Positions 1-9,125 of a stretch of DNA of 34,059 nucleotides are shown in pieces. Below the pieces are notes generated by a model. That model was given only the letters and a program-made list of their open reading frames with translations, made no database searches and was not told the origin of the DNA. Numbering within the stretch: position 1 is the first letter of the stretch; each line of letters begins with the position of its first letter. This DNA is from a virus, in the IMG/VR virus record IMGVR_UViG_3300042294_001354, positions 1-34,059 of that record. One strand, 5' to 3'. The position numbers were made by a program, and so were the translations under genes.

Positions 1-1
1 G

Positions 2-1555
2 GCAGGAGGAACAGACTCGGGCAAGTCCTACGGAATGGCGGCGTTTGCTTTGGTTAATTGGTTCTGCGACCCGATCAATACGATGTGCATTGTGGTGTCT
101 ACGAGTAAGATCGACGCCAAACAGCGTATCTGGGCCGCGCTAGTCAAGATGTATCGCGAAGCCCGAAACCTCGGAATCGCATCGGGACGGCTCATTGAAT
201 CCATGGATATCATCAAGCTATCTGAAGAAGAGGGAGCTATCATCGATCCTAAGACGGGTGTGAGCGATGCATCCTCCATCATGCTACTGGCGGCTGGTGA
301 TGAATACAAAGATGACGCTCAAAAACGCCTTCAAGGTAAGAAGAATCGTCGTATTGTGTTGATTGTGGACGAGTTGCAAGACTGCGCGGCCTCTGTAATT
401 AACCAAGCAATCTGGGGATTTAAGGGAGCACAAGAACTCTACGTTGTCGGAGCGGGCAACCCCGCATCCATCTTCGACCCCCATGGGAAGTTCTGCGAAC
501 CGATTAAGGGGTGGATGAGCGTGGATGAGGAGATGCCGAATTGGAGGATCAGGGTGGCGGGTATTGAAGGGATATGCATCCGCTTTGACTCCGAAAAGGA
601 CAACCCTAACCAACAAGCCTTTGAACAGGGTAAGGGGCTTCGCTACCCATTTCTACCAAAACCCAATGATGTGGCTTTGGCCAAAAAAGAACTAGGAGAA
701 CTCAACCCCCAGTTCTGGCGCAAGTTTAGAGGCTTCTGGCCACCCGCAGATGCTGATGACTCTACGATTGTCTCGGATATACTTCTGGCTCGCCACGGGG
801 CTCTGGATAAGCCGATCTGGGACGGAACCCCGAAAGATATTGCTGGAGTCGATCCTAGCTACACAGAAGGCGGAGACCGCTTCGTCTTCACCCACCTTAA
901 ATACGGGAAGCTGATCTCAGGCAAGTGGGCCATCGCTGTAGAGAAACAGTATGTCCTCAACCGAAGGGCGGGTTCGCAGGAGGACTTCCAATACGAGATG
1001 ATTCAACAAATTAGCGATCTATCCATCAAGTTGGGAATCCCGAATCAATGGATAGGAGTAGACGCCTCGGCTGGTGGTATTTTTTGGTCTATCGGAGAGA
1101 GGGAACTTCTCAAAGGATGGCATGCAGTAAGTTTCGCGGGAGCGGCATCCGACCTCCCTGTGAGCGCCCAATACGCCATGAGGAACGAAGTCACAGGAAA
1201 ACCACAGGTTGGTAAGGAATTGTTCCACAACATGGCCAGCGAACTTTGTTTCGCAGCCCGCTATTTCTTGGAATGCGAACAACTCAAGGGGATTACACCT
1301 GATTTGGCTTGGGAGATGACTCAGAGAAAATATGCCCGTAGAACTAGAAAAATTATCATTGAGTCAAAGACCGACATGAAAAAGCGCATCGGAAAGTCCC
1401 CCGACTTATTCGACTCGTTTGCTGTTGGGCTATTTGTTGTCCGCAAGGTATTTGGAGCCATGGCTGGAAGTGAGGCGATTGAGGAAAAGAAACGGCTCAA
1501 TAAAGAGACATTCAAGAAACTCAAACAGTCCTTGACTTTGCGAAGGCAATGGTAG
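2..1555 (+). CDS. terL: Terminase large subunit (5'-truncated)
   Basis: This is the ATP-driven motor and nuclease that packages phage DNA into the prohead. The reading frame is already open at base 2, and the first codons read GGTDSGKS, a Walker A (P-loop) motif. The true start and a short N-terminus therefore lie left of the window, and the ATG at 35 is not the start. A Walker B follows (IVLIVDELQD, near base 365). The RNase H-like nuclease half shows GVDPSY near 850, VDAS near 1060 and a late acidic motif (SPDLFDSFAVG near 1400). About 517 residues are visible, close to a full-length terminase. The stop is TAG. The next gene is a tail adaptor rather than the portal, which is an unusual order. 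The ATPase and nuclease motifs are seen directly; the role follows from the family. Confidence 0.95.
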   Translation, partial: AGGTDSGKSYGMAAFALVNWFCDPINTMCIVVSTSKIDAKQRIWAALVKMYREARNLGIASGRLIESMDIIKLSEEEGAIIDPKTGVSDASSIMLLAAGDEYKDDAQKRLQGKKNRRIVLIVDELQDCAASVINQAIWGFKGAQELYVVGAGNPASIFDPHGKFCEPIKGWMSVDEEMPNWRIRVAGIEGICIRFDSEKDNPNQQAFEQGKGLRYPFLPKPNDVALAKKELGELNPQFWRKFRGFWPPADADDSTIVSDILLARHGALDKPIWDGTPKDIAGVDPSYTEGGDRFVFTHLKYGKLISGKWAIAVEKQYVLNRRAGSQEDFQYEMIQQISDLSIKLGIPNQWIGVDASAGGIFWSIGERELLKGWHAVSFAGAASDLPVSAQYAMRNEVTGKPQVGKELFHNMASELCFAARYFLECEQLKGITPDLAWEMTQRKYARRTRKIIIESKTDMKKRIGKSPDLFDSFAVGLFVVRKVFGAMAGSEAIEEKKRLNKETFKKLKQSLTLRRQW

Positions 1556-1558
1556 ACT
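1532..1558 (+). promoter_or_regulatory. Possible weak promoter at the end of terL
   Basis: TTGACT (1532-1537), a 15-base spacer, then TAGACT (1553-1558) that includes the terminase stop codon. The spacing matches the other promoter candidates in the window, and the next ATG is 45 bases from the first T. The second hexamer fits poorly, so this is the weakest of the set. Confidence 0.2.
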
Positions 1559-1576
1559 CTACGCTGGATTTTTTCT

Positions 1577-1939
1577 ATGGCGCAACTACCTATTGCTGAA
1601 GCTGACATTTGTATCTTTCAGGGAGCGACTTTCAACCAGACGCTTTTCTATGAGACTGGCGAGCCATCGGCTCCTGTCAATTTGTCTGGGTTTACCGCCA
1701 AGATGCACATCCGCTCAAAGCCCGAATCTAAAGCTCTAATCCTTGAATTATCTACAACCAATGGTAGAATTATTCTAAATGAGTCTACGGGATCTATTCG
1801 TTTATTTATTTCGGCTACTGACACGGCGCTTCTCTCGGTCTGTGATAAAGCCGTATATGACCTTGAGCTATACAACGGGGCCGTCACAACTCGCATTCTT
1901 CAAGGTAACGTAATCATTTCTCCAGAGGTAACCCGATAA
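1577..1939 (+). CDS. BppU-N-like tail adaptor/baseplate protein, copy 1
   Basis: A 120-residue all-beta-looking protein. It carries the pattern FQGATF near the N-terminus, PVNLSGFTAKMHIR in the middle, and a late YDLELYNG, which recall the N-terminal domain of phage baseplate upper proteins (BppU_N type) that anchor receptor-binding proteins. A clear paralogue lies at 5267-5635 and shares QGxTW/F, PVNLSG, IxATxxxxL and the ELYxG segment. It starts at an ATG with no Shine-Dalgarno sequence, 21 bases after the terminase stop, and its TAA overlaps the next ATG (TAATG). The adaptor role is inferred from fold-type resemblance and from its position upstream of a fibre gene. Confidence 0.6.
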   Translation: MAQLPIAEADICIFQGATFNQTLFYETGEPSAPVNLSGFTAKMHIRSKPESKALILELSTTNGRIILNESTGSIRLFISATDTALLSVCDKAVYDLELYNGAVTTRILQGNVIISPEVTR

Positions 1940-2262
1940 TGAGCAAGATCTGCATCCCCATCCCAAGTTCCAGTGTTATCGGAGTTAGCTCAACTCCGAT
2001 TGCAACCCCCAGCGTCAACATCCTTCGTGTAGAGCCATCGCTTACTGGATTGACTGGAGGAGCATCCACTGATCTTGATTCTCTAAATACGGTTAGTGGA
2101 ACCTACGCTGTAGGGATTGTGCTATTCTTGGTTATCGGTGGGGCTCCTGCCATTTATCAATTGACCAATGGAACGGACGCCGAAAACGATCCTTTTATTA
2201 TCAGGCCCAATGACTATGATAGTCAGACAGGAACCAAGCGCGTGTGGAAACGACTAATGTAA
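1939..2262 (+). CDS. Small virion-associated protein, unknown
   Basis: 107 residues, not recognised with confidence. The first half is rich in Ser, Thr and Pro. A hydrophobic stretch (about residues 55-70, YAVGIVLFLVIGGAPAIY) is followed by a polar C-terminus ending TGTKRVWKRLM. The C-terminal pattern (IIRPNDYD then a W-K/R ending) looks like short phage tail proteins that sit between an adaptor and a fibre. It is coupled on both sides by TAATG overlaps, so it belongs to the adaptor-fibre operon. A structural role is inferred from context only. Confidence 0.5.
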   Translation: MSKICIPIPSSSVIGVSSTPIATPSVNILRVEPSLTGLTGGASTDLDSLNTVSGTYAVGIVLFLVIGGAPAIYQLTNGTDAENDPFIIRPNDYDSQTGTKRVWKRLM

Positions 2263-5200
2263 TGAAAACAATTCTCTCTCTTATTATTTCAGCAGTCTTG
2301 GTTGTTTCAAGCTTCGGACAAACCCGCAACGTGTTAGTGGGAACAAATAATGTGGTGGTTCAACCCACCAACTTTTGGAGCGCGGACGTTACTAATGCCC
2401 GTTCTGGATTGGGATTGGGCAGTGCCGCAACAAACGCCGCATCCGCCTTCCAGCCCGCATCTTCCGTTCTCAGTAATTTGGTTTCTGGCGGAGCATTAAC
2501 GTTCAGCAACATTACTATTGGAATCACCAATGTCACTGGTTTGCAAACGTCTTTGGACGGGAAGCTCGGAACCAATCCGACCTTGCTTATTGCCAACATT
2601 AGCAATCTCCAAACCACACTTGACGGAAAACTCGGAACCAATCCAACGCTTCAAATCTCCAATATTGCTGCACTGCAAACAGCTTTGGATGGAAAGCTTT
2701 CTGGTTCATTTCCAATTGCCATTAGCAATGTTAGCGGACTGCAAACTTCGTTAGACGGAAAGTTGGCAACCAATCCAACGCTGGCAATTGCAAATATTAC
2801 AGGACTGCAAACCAATCTTGATTCCAAGCTTTCACTGACTGGCAATGCGGTAAATCTAACAAATTTCCCATCATCCCTTCTTCGCACGGATGGCAGTGCT
2901 GCCTCTCTTACTAATTTTCCATCAAGTCTCCTTAGAACAACTGGAGATGCCAGCGGCCTAACCAACTTTCCGACACTTAACCAAAATACCACGGGAACAG
3001 CATCTAACGTCACTGGAATTGTCGCCATCACCAACGGTGGCAGTGGCGCAAATACCGCATCTGGAGCCAGAACCGCGCTCGGCTTGGGAACGGCAGCGAC
3101 AAACCCCGCATCCGCATTCCAGCCCTCCTCTTCTGTGCTAACTAATCTCGCAGCAAGCAATGGAGGGGGCCTGACTAATATCAACGCATCTAATGTCACT
3201 GGAACCATTGCTATCAGTAATGGTGGAAGTGGGGCCACCACGGCTGGTGGGGCAAGAACTAATTTGGGCCTCATCCTGCCCGCGCTTACTAACACAAACG
3301 TCACGAATTTCCGCACAGCGATTGAGTTGGGGGCGACGAATAGTGTTACTTTTAATTCGGTACAATTTGGAAATGATACAACAAATGATGTTGTTACTGT
3401 CGTAGACAAACAAGGCCTTTTTTTAGAGTCAGACCAAACGAACACTGGAACAGCAGCTATAAATTTTCAGGGCGATGCTTCTTCAAAAATGGCCGCTAAT
3501 ACCCGCGCCAACCTCGGCTTGGGCTGGACGGCCTTAACTAATAGCAACGCAGGCACTGGCCTTGTTTCGGTCAACACCAACGGAGAAGTGGTAAGTCCGA
3601 CTAATTTTTGGCAAGTCGCACCTATATCTACCACGGTTCAATATCAAACCAATGTTGTATCAACTTCGACCAACGCCGCAACAAATAGCCGAAACTTGTT
3701 TTTGTATAGTTTGGCAACTTCTGTTTCTGAAATTACAAATACCATCACTCTTCCGACTAACCCCGCAACCACATTTGAAGGAGACAGGGCTACCATTATT
3801 CACGGCGCATCAACAACTAATGCGGTCACGGCGGTTAGACAGCTTGGAGCGGCCACAAACATTATCACTCTTAACCAATATGAAGAGGCGGTTTTGTTTA
3901 TCTATCGATCTGGAGCTTGGGGCTTGGTTGATAATATTTCTTATGTTGAGCCTATTTATTTTTCTGGCACCAATGCAGCAGCCAATGCGGCGACAAGCAG
4001 AACAAATTTGGGACTCGGAGCCACTTGGCTCACCAACACCAATGTCACAAACTTTCGTTCTGACATCGGCTTGCCACTCACCGCGTTAACTAACACGGAC
4101 AATGTAAACTTTCGTTCCGACATTGGTTTGCCACTCGCCGCGTTGACCAACACGAACAATGCAAACTTTCGTTCCAGTATTGGCCTCGGCTGGTCTGCAC
4201 TCACCAACACTAATGCCGCAACATCGTTGCTTGGCTACACAACCAACGGCCAAGTGGTCGCCAACACGGGGACGAATGTGCTGACTTTTACCAATCCAAT
4301 TTTGTTCAGCGGCACGGCAAATTTAACAGGCCAAGGCGGAGCTACTACCGTGGACTTCCTTACATTTAGAGGCGCAAATTTTGAGGTTATTAATGCAGGA
4401 GCTACCACGAATAAAATATTCAATGGGACTTACGATGGCACTAATTACTTGCTGACCATACAGGCGGTAGGAACAAACGTGGCTGTTTTTCGTCCTGCTG
4501 CAACGGAACTACTTGTTCCACTTCAATTTAACAACACTACCAACGCAGCCACCACCCGCACCAACCTCGGCCTAGGAGCTACATGGCTCACCAACACCAA
4601 CTTAACAAATTTCCGCACGGCTATTGACCTTGGTTGGGCGGCTCTCACAAACACAAATTCCAGCGTGGGTCTTATTGGTTTTACCACAAACGGAGGGATT
4701 GTGATTGCGAATACGAATACCAACGCAATCACAATAACCAATCCCATTGTTTTGAGCGGTGCTGCGGACATAACCAGTCCCATTTCCCGAGGCGCTACTC
4801 TTGGATATTTTTCTATGAGTGGCAACACCAACACAAATACATGGGCATTATCCTATGACGGAAACAACTATTTTTCAGCTTTTTCGCACAACGGCAGCCA
4901 GCTAATTAGGCTGACTTCTTCAAACATAAATTATTCTGTCCCTGTTAGTTTTGCCACAAATACTGCTTCTGAAGCTACCCGCACCAACCTCGGCCTCGGT
5001 CTCCCCGCCCTCACCAACACCAACAATGCCAATTTCCGCAATGCCATAGAACTCGGAGCCACTAACAACGTCTCCTTCTCCAATGTCACGGCATCTGGAA
5101 CTCTGACAGCTACTGGCACTGTGACGGCAACCACCAATCTTGTGGTTAATGGGTTTGTAGACTTCTCCACCAACCACACCAACTCAAACCCCGCAACCAA

Positions 5201-5270
5201 CAACCAGATCAATGACTTCATTGAAATTCGTGTTGGAACCAATCAATTCTGGCTACCAGTTTATAAATGA
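2262..5270 (+). CDS. Long repetitive tail fibre with an N-terminal signal-peptide-like segment
   Basis: About 1002 residues, very rich in Asn, Thr and Ser, built of repeats typical of trimeric phage fibres. Five 22-residue repeats around LQTxLDGKL occupy residues 94-203. Later come many copies of TRTNLGLG, WLTNTN and NFRxxIGL, including three adjacent 19-residue units at 4051-4221. I chose the ATG at 2262 because it overlaps the upstream TAA (TAATG) like its neighbours; an in-frame GTG at 2244 is possible. From 2262 the protein starts MKTILSLIISAVLVVSSFGQ, which looks like a Sec signal peptide and is odd for a cytoplasmically assembled fibre. No Cys lipobox is present. The stop overlaps the next start (ATGA). 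The receptor-binding role is inferred. Confidence 0.8.
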   Translation: MKTILSLIISAVLVVSSFGQTRNVLVGTNNVVVQPTNFWSADVTNARSGLGLGSAATNAASAFQPASSVLSNLVSGGALTFSNITIGITNVTGLQTSLDGKLGTNPTLLIANISNLQTTLDGKLGTNPTLQISNIAALQTALDGKLSGSFPIAISNVSGLQTSLDGKLATNPTLAIANITGLQTNLDSKLSLTGNAVNLTNFPSSLLRTDGSAASLTNFPSSLLRTTGDASGLTNFPTLNQNTTGTASNVTGIVAITNGGSGANTASGARTALGLGTAATNPASAFQPSSSVLTNLAASNGGGLTNINASNVTGTIAISNGGSGATTAGGARTNLGLILPALTNTNVTNFRTAIELGATNSVTFNSVQFGNDTTNDVVTVVDKQGLFLESDQTNTGTAAINFQGDASSKMAANTRANLGLGWTALTNSNAGTGLVSVNTNGEVVSPTNFWQVAPISTTVQYQTNVVSTSTNAATNSRNLFLYSLATSVSEITNTITLPTNPATTFEGDRATIIHGASTTNAVTAVRQLGAATNIITLNQYEEAVLFIYRSGAWGLVDNISYVEPIYFSGTNAAANAATSRTNLGLGATWLTNTNVTNFRSDIGLPLTALTNTDNVNFRSDIGLPLAALTNTNNANFRSSIGLGWSALTNTNAATSLLGYTTNGQVVANTGTNVLTFTNPILFSGTANLTGQGGATTVDFLTFRGANFEVINAGATTNKIFNGTYDGTNYLLTIQAVGTNVAVFRPAATELLVPLQFNNTTNAATTRTNLGLGATWLTNTNLTNFRTAIDLGWAALTNTNSSVGLIGFTTNGGIVIANTNTNAITITNPIVLSGAADITSPISRGATLGYFSMSGNTNTNTWALSYDGNNYFSAFSHNGSQLIRLTSSNINYSVPVSFATNTASEATRTNLGLGLPALTNTNNANFRNAIELGATNNVSFSNVTASGTLTATGTVTATTNLVVNGFVDFSTNHTNSNPATNNQINDFIEIRVGTNQFWLPVYK
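2541..2870 (+). repeat. Five tandem 66-bp coding repeats in the fibre gene
   Basis: Units begin at 2541, 2607, 2673, 2739 and 2805, each opening with a Leu-Gln-Thr codon group and encoding 22 residues around LQTxLDGKL followed by NPTLxIxNI. The period is exact and in frame. The units are diverged at DNA level, so this is an old protein-level repeat. Confidence 0.8.
4051..4221 (+). repeat. Three tandem 57-bp coding repeats in the fibre gene
   Basis: Units start at 4051, 4108 and 4165, each opening with ACTTTCGTTC and encoding 19 residues around NFRSxIGLxxxALTNT. The first two units are nearly identical at DNA level, suggesting recent duplication or gene conversion. Confidence 0.8.
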
Positions 5271-5635
5271 CCAACTACTGGAGACTTGAAAGAGATATTG
5301 AAATCGTCCAAGGAAAGACATGGACGGCGAAGTTTCGTTATCTGACAAAGTCCTGCAAGGGAAAGTCCAATGTCCCAGTCAATCTTTCGGGCTACGGGGC
5401 TAATATGGTCATCCGTGAATGCGCCAAGGATAGCGCTACTTTGCTCACATTGACCTCTGGAAGCGGGATTACGCTCGGCGGGAGCGCGGGCACCATCGAA
5501 ATCGAAATCACCGCCACACAGGCCGCAAACCTCACAGCAGGCGACAACGTCTACGAAATCGAACTCTACCTCGGCTACACCTACATTGCATTTGCCACTG
5601 GCAAAGCCAAGGTCTATCAGGAGATTGCCCGATGA
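5267..5635 (+). CDS. BppU-N-like tail adaptor/baseplate protein, copy 2
   Basis: 122 residues, paralogous to the protein at 1577-1939. Shared marks are QGKTW near residue 16, [15 protein letters not shown] in the middle, ITATQAANL, and a late YEIELYLG. It begins with an ATG that overlaps the upstream fibre stop (ATGA), and its own stop overlaps the next fibre start in the same way, so it is sandwiched between two fibres in one coupled operon. Known members of this fold attach receptor-binding proteins to the tail; that this copy serves the second fibre is inferred from gene order. Confidence 0.6.
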   Translation: MTNYWRLERDIEIVQGKTWTAKFRYLTKSCKGKSNVPVNLSGYGANMVIRECAKDSATLLTLTSGSGITLGGSAGTIEIEITATQAANLTAGDNVYEIELYLGYTYIAFATGKAKVYQEIAR

Positions 5636-8622
5636 GCCAAGAGGTCATTGAGATCACAGAGAGGGAGATTGAGATCATTGAGGTTGTGGAGCGCGGCCCC
5701 GCTGGGCCGACTGGCCCGCAAGCCAACATCAATTATACAGTAGTCTCTAGTCCGCAAACTCTATCCAATTCCCAAAATGTCGCAGCAGATACTTCTGGTG
5801 GAGCATTTACTCTTACGCTACCCGCAAGCCCAAATGCTGGCGACTCTATCGATATCTTCGACTATTCGGAAACATTTGATACAAATCCTCTGACCATCGC
5901 CCGAAACGGACAAAGAATCGAAAGTCTAGAAGAAAACCTTATCTGCAACGTCGAAGGAGCCTACTTCACGATGATCTATACGGGGGTAACCCGTGGATGG
6001 CAGATTCTACCTCGCTATGGAACTTCTGGAGGTGGAGGAGAATCTATCCTAACGAATCAAGGTGATACCCTCTATCGCGGGGCACTAGTCAATGAGAGGC
6101 TCCCTATCGGAACAGCAGGCCAAGTCCTAAAAGTAAATAGCGGAGCCACGGCACCCGAATGGGGAACTATCTCTACAGCGCCCAGTGGCCCAGCAGGCGG
6201 AGACCTTACTGGAACCTACCCCAATCCAACCTTGGCTGCTTCGGGTGCGAGCGCGGGCACCTATACAAAAGTCACGGTCGATACCAAAGGACGGGTAACC
6301 ACTGGAACATCGGCTACCAAATCGGATGTCGGGCTTTCCAATGTGGATAACACAAGTGATGCCGCAAAAGCAATTAGCACAGCAACCCAGACCGCGCTAA
6401 ATCTAAAAGCCAACCTTGAATCCCCCGCCCTTACTGGAACACCGACAGCACCTACTGCTGCTGCTGGAACTGATACTACCCAGATTGCCACTACGGCGTT
6501 TACGTTGGCCAATCGCGGAGACCGCTATCTAACCACTTCTACAAGCTCCCATTCCCTAACCACTGGTTCTAAGACGTTTATTGTGCAGTCGGGACTTAGC
6601 TATACTCCAACACAGGACGTTACGATTGTTTATGATGCAAGCCGTCATATGCATGCTATTGTTACAAGCTATTCTGGAACAACATTGGTGGTTAATGTCG
6701 ATACCGTAGAAGGCAGTGGTGGGCCATTCACAGCTTGGACGATCAATGTGGGCGGGCTTTTGACGGCGCAAGGCGCGCTTCTAGAGGTCAACAATCTCAG
6801 TGATGTCAGCAACCCCGCAACTGCATTAACTAATATCGGAGGTGTGCCGACAAGCAGAACTATCAGTGCTGGAACTGGGCTTACGGGTGGAGGAGATCTT
6901 ACAGCCAATAGAACGCTCACGGTTAGCTACGGAACCACCTCTGGAACTGCCTGTCAGGGGAATGATGCTCGTCTAAGTGACGCTCGCACGCCCAACTCGC
7001 ACGCATCGACCCATCACACGGGCGGCACGGATGCTATCGAACTCGCCGCGCTTGCCGCCACGGGCGCGGGGGCCGATGACATTTTAGCAAGCGATGGCGA
7101 TGGCACGGCATCGTGGCGCACCCTTTCGACTTTTATTGGCGAAAATGTTGCCCCCGCAGACATTGGCGCAGCGCAAGCCTCCCACACCCACACCCTTTCC
7201 GCCATTACTGACGCAGGCACCGCCGCCGCCGTCGATGCAGACCAAGACCTTAACACGACAAGCAATGTCACGTTTGACGTTGTAAACGCAAATAGTGAGT
7301 TGATTGCGGCCTCCATAAAGGCCACCTCACAGATTGCAATCGAGGACAACAACTCCTATCTGGCAACGCTTTCGGTCGGCCAAGACATTCTTACAGCTAA
7401 CCGCAACTACCAGCTACCCAACGCCAGCGGAACCGTCGCCCTTACCTCCGACTTCGCCGCCCCGCCAGCAATCGGCTCCACCACGCCCGCCGCAGGCACC
7501 TTCACCACGCTTGCGGCCAACAACGGCACGCTCACGGCGTCCGCGCCTGTGCTGGATTTGGCGCAGACTTGGAACAATGCGGCAGTCGCTTTTACTGGAT
7601 TGCGATTTAACGTCACCAACACCGCAAGTCTTGGCAGTGGGATTAATTCAAGGCTGTTTGAAATCAATCTCGATGGTAGTCCGATTTACAGATTTCAAAG
7701 AAGTAGCAGCACTCCATGTTTGTTTTTTGGCGCAAGCGACTCAGGCATTGGGACGGCAAGCACATTTGTGTCAATTTTTGCAAACGGAGGCGCAATGGCT
7801 CAATTTAACTCTGGGTCTGGTGGCATCCAGATTCGTAGTGATGCTACTTATGCTTGGTCGAACAGCACTACTGTAAGTAACGCAACAGATTTAGTATTAG
7901 CAAGGGACGCCGCCGACACGCTCGCCCAACGCCGCACCACCAACCCCCAAACCTTCAACATCTACAACACCTTCACCAGCAGCACGAACCACGAACGCGG
8001 CTTCCTGCGCTGGTCGAGCAACGTGTTTCAGATCGGAACGGAGAAGGGATCTGGCGGAGGGACGGCGAGGGAACTTGAGCTTCAAAGTGACGGTATCACA
8101 AGAATGCGGATTACCACAACTTCGAGAGTATTTGGCGGACTAATAAATTACGCGGGCAGTATTACAGGTGCGGCCACCATCGGAATTGGTACGTTTGGGT
8201 ATCTTTCTGGGACAGCAGGAAATTCTGGAGGAATTGCGTTTTATAACGGAAACGGTGGCGCTATTGGCGCGCGGCTTGGCACTGAAGATGATTATGTGTT
8301 GGCTATGCGGAATGCAGGAAATAGCCATACCCTTCGGATTTATAATACGCACACAAGCACGACAAGCTGGGAAAGACTAAATCTCCGCTGGGCGAGCAAT
8401 GAATTCATTCTAGACGCCGAAGCAGGAAGTGGCGGCGGAACCCTTCGCGGCATCAAAATTGGCAGCGCGACATCCTCGCTGCTTGGCTTCTACGGCGCAA
8501 CGCCAGTGGATCGTCCTGCGACAGTGACCGATCCTACGGGCGGCGGCACCATCGACACCGAAGCCCGCACCGCCATCAACGACATCATCGACCGCCTCCA
8601 AGAACTCGGCCTCATTGCCTAA
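5632..8622 (+). CDS. Second long tail fibre with a short collagen-like motif
   Basis: 996 residues. The N-terminus is highly charged ([15 protein letters not shown]), followed by a short collagen-like GPAGPTGPQ. The middle has classic fibre segments: [49 protein letters not shown] and [13 protein letters not shown]. Two similar C-terminal sections (around 7890-8060 and 8330-8450) share the pattern [21 protein letters not shown] / [21 protein letters not shown]. The last 20 residues, with [19 protein letters not shown], resemble the helical trimerising end of many phage fibres. GC is high toward the 3' end. The start overlaps the previous stop (ATGA), with GGAG 9 bases upstream. Likely receptor-binding fibre; the receptor is unknown. 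Confidence 0.8.
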   Translation: MSQEVIEITEREIEIIEVVERGPAGPTGPQANINYTVVSSPQTLSNSQNVAADTSGGAFTLTLPASPNAGDSIDIFDYSETFDTNPLTIARNGQRIESLEENLICNVEGAYFTMIYTGVTRGWQILPRYGTSGGGGESILTNQGDTLYRGALVNERLPIGTAGQVLKVNSGATAPEWGTISTAPSGPAGGDLTGTYPNPTLAASGASAGTYTKVTVDTKGRVTTGTSATKSDVGLSNVDNTSDAAKAISTATQTALNLKANLESPALTGTPTAPTAAAGTDTTQIATTAFTLANRGDRYLTTSTSSHSLTTGSKTFIVQSGLSYTPTQDVTIVYDASRHMHAIVTSYSGTTLVVNVDTVEGSGGPFTAWTINVGGLLTAQGALLEVNNLSDVSNPATALTNIGGVPTSRTISAGTGLTGGGDLTANRTLTVSYGTTSGTACQGNDARLSDARTPNSHASTHHTGGTDAIELAALAATGAGADDILASDGDGTASWRTLSTFIGENVAPADIGAAQASHTHTLSAITDAGTAAAVDADQDLNTTSNVTFDVVNANSELIAASIKATSQIAIEDNNSYLATLSVGQDILTANRNYQLPNASGTVALTSDFAAPPAIGSTTPAAGTFTTLAANNGTLTASAPVLDLAQTWNNAAVAFTGLRFNVTNTASLGSGINSRLFEINLDGSPIYRFQRSSSTPCLFFGASDSGIGTASTFVSIFANGGAMAQFNSGSGGIQIRSDATYAWSNSTTVSNATDLVLARDAADTLAQRRTTNPQTFNIYNTFTSSTNHERGFLRWSSNVFQIGTEKGSGGGTARELELQSDGITRMRITTTSRVFGGLINYAGSITGAATIGIGTFGYLSGTAGNSGGIAFYNGNGGAIGARLGTEDDYVLAMRNAGNSHTLRIYNTHTSTTSWERLNLRWASNEFILDAEAGSGGGTLRGIKIGSATSSLLGFYGATPVDRPATVTDPTGGGTIDTEARTAINDIIDRLQELGLIA

Positions 8623-8628
8623 AACTCT

Positions 8629-8937
8629 ATGCTAACCAACCCTAATCCCATCGAAACGCCCGCCGTAGCCGCCAAGGTCTACGACAGGCTCCACGTTTAC
8701 ACTCTGTCTGCGATCCAGCCGACCACCGACAGCGGCAGCATCACCGTGGAGCTTCTGCCCGCCACCGCAGACGGCGAACTGGCCAACGGAAGCCTCGTCC
8801 AAAAGATGACCGCGCCGTTGACGCCCGAAATTATGGCAGCGGTTCCCGAACTCGCCGCCGCGTTCGCCGCAGTCCTCGCCGCGATTCCTGCGACCCAAGC
8901 CTACTTGGCCAGCCAGCAGGAGCAGCCCAATGAATAA
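8629..8937 (+). CDS. Small fibre-associated protein, unknown
   Basis: 102 residues with an Ala/Pro-rich second half (PELAAAFAAVLAAIPATQAYLA). It follows the second fibre by 6 bases and overlaps the next small gene by 8 bases. Position and size suggest a fibre chaperone, cap or connector, but no domain is recognised. High GC matches the end of the upstream fibre gene, so the two probably travelled together. Confidence 0.55.
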   Translation: MLTNPNPIETPAVAAKVYDRLHVYTLSAIQPTTDSGSITVELLPATADGELANGSLVQKMTAPLTPEIMAAVPELAAAFAAVLAAIPATQAYLASQQEQPNE

Positions 8938-9085
8938 GCAAGTCACACTCACCGAGGCCGAGGCCAAGGTTGTCATGCAGTGCTTGGATCTAGCTTGTAA
9001 GCAGGGAGGGCTAAACGCCGCATCCCAATTACTCCCCATTGCTACAAATATAGAGAAGCAGTTGACGGCAAACCCCGAAACATAA
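8930..9085 (+). CDS. Short helical protein downstream of the fibre
   Basis: 51 residues, MNKQVTLTEAEAKVVMQCL at the N-terminus, then LACKQGGLNAAS. It resembles the short conserved proteins with a D-x-A-x-K-x-GGL core seen after tail fibre genes in phages and prophages, whose function I do not know. The ATG overlaps the preceding gene by 8 bases. No Shine-Dalgarno sequence is obvious beyond CAGGAG about 11 bases upstream. The double stop TAATAG closes it. Confidence 0.6.
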   Translation: MNKQVTLTEAEAKVVMQCLDLACKQGGLNAASQLLPIATNIEKQLTANPET

Positions 9086-9125
9086 TAGTCGCCTAGAACC
9101 CCGAATCCAGATATACTAAATAGAA

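Noticed and set aside
2651-3445. A 264-codon open frame antisense to the first fibre
   Set aside because: It reflects the repeated Asn/Thr/Leu codons of the fibre; the product is a low-complexity mirror of the repeats.
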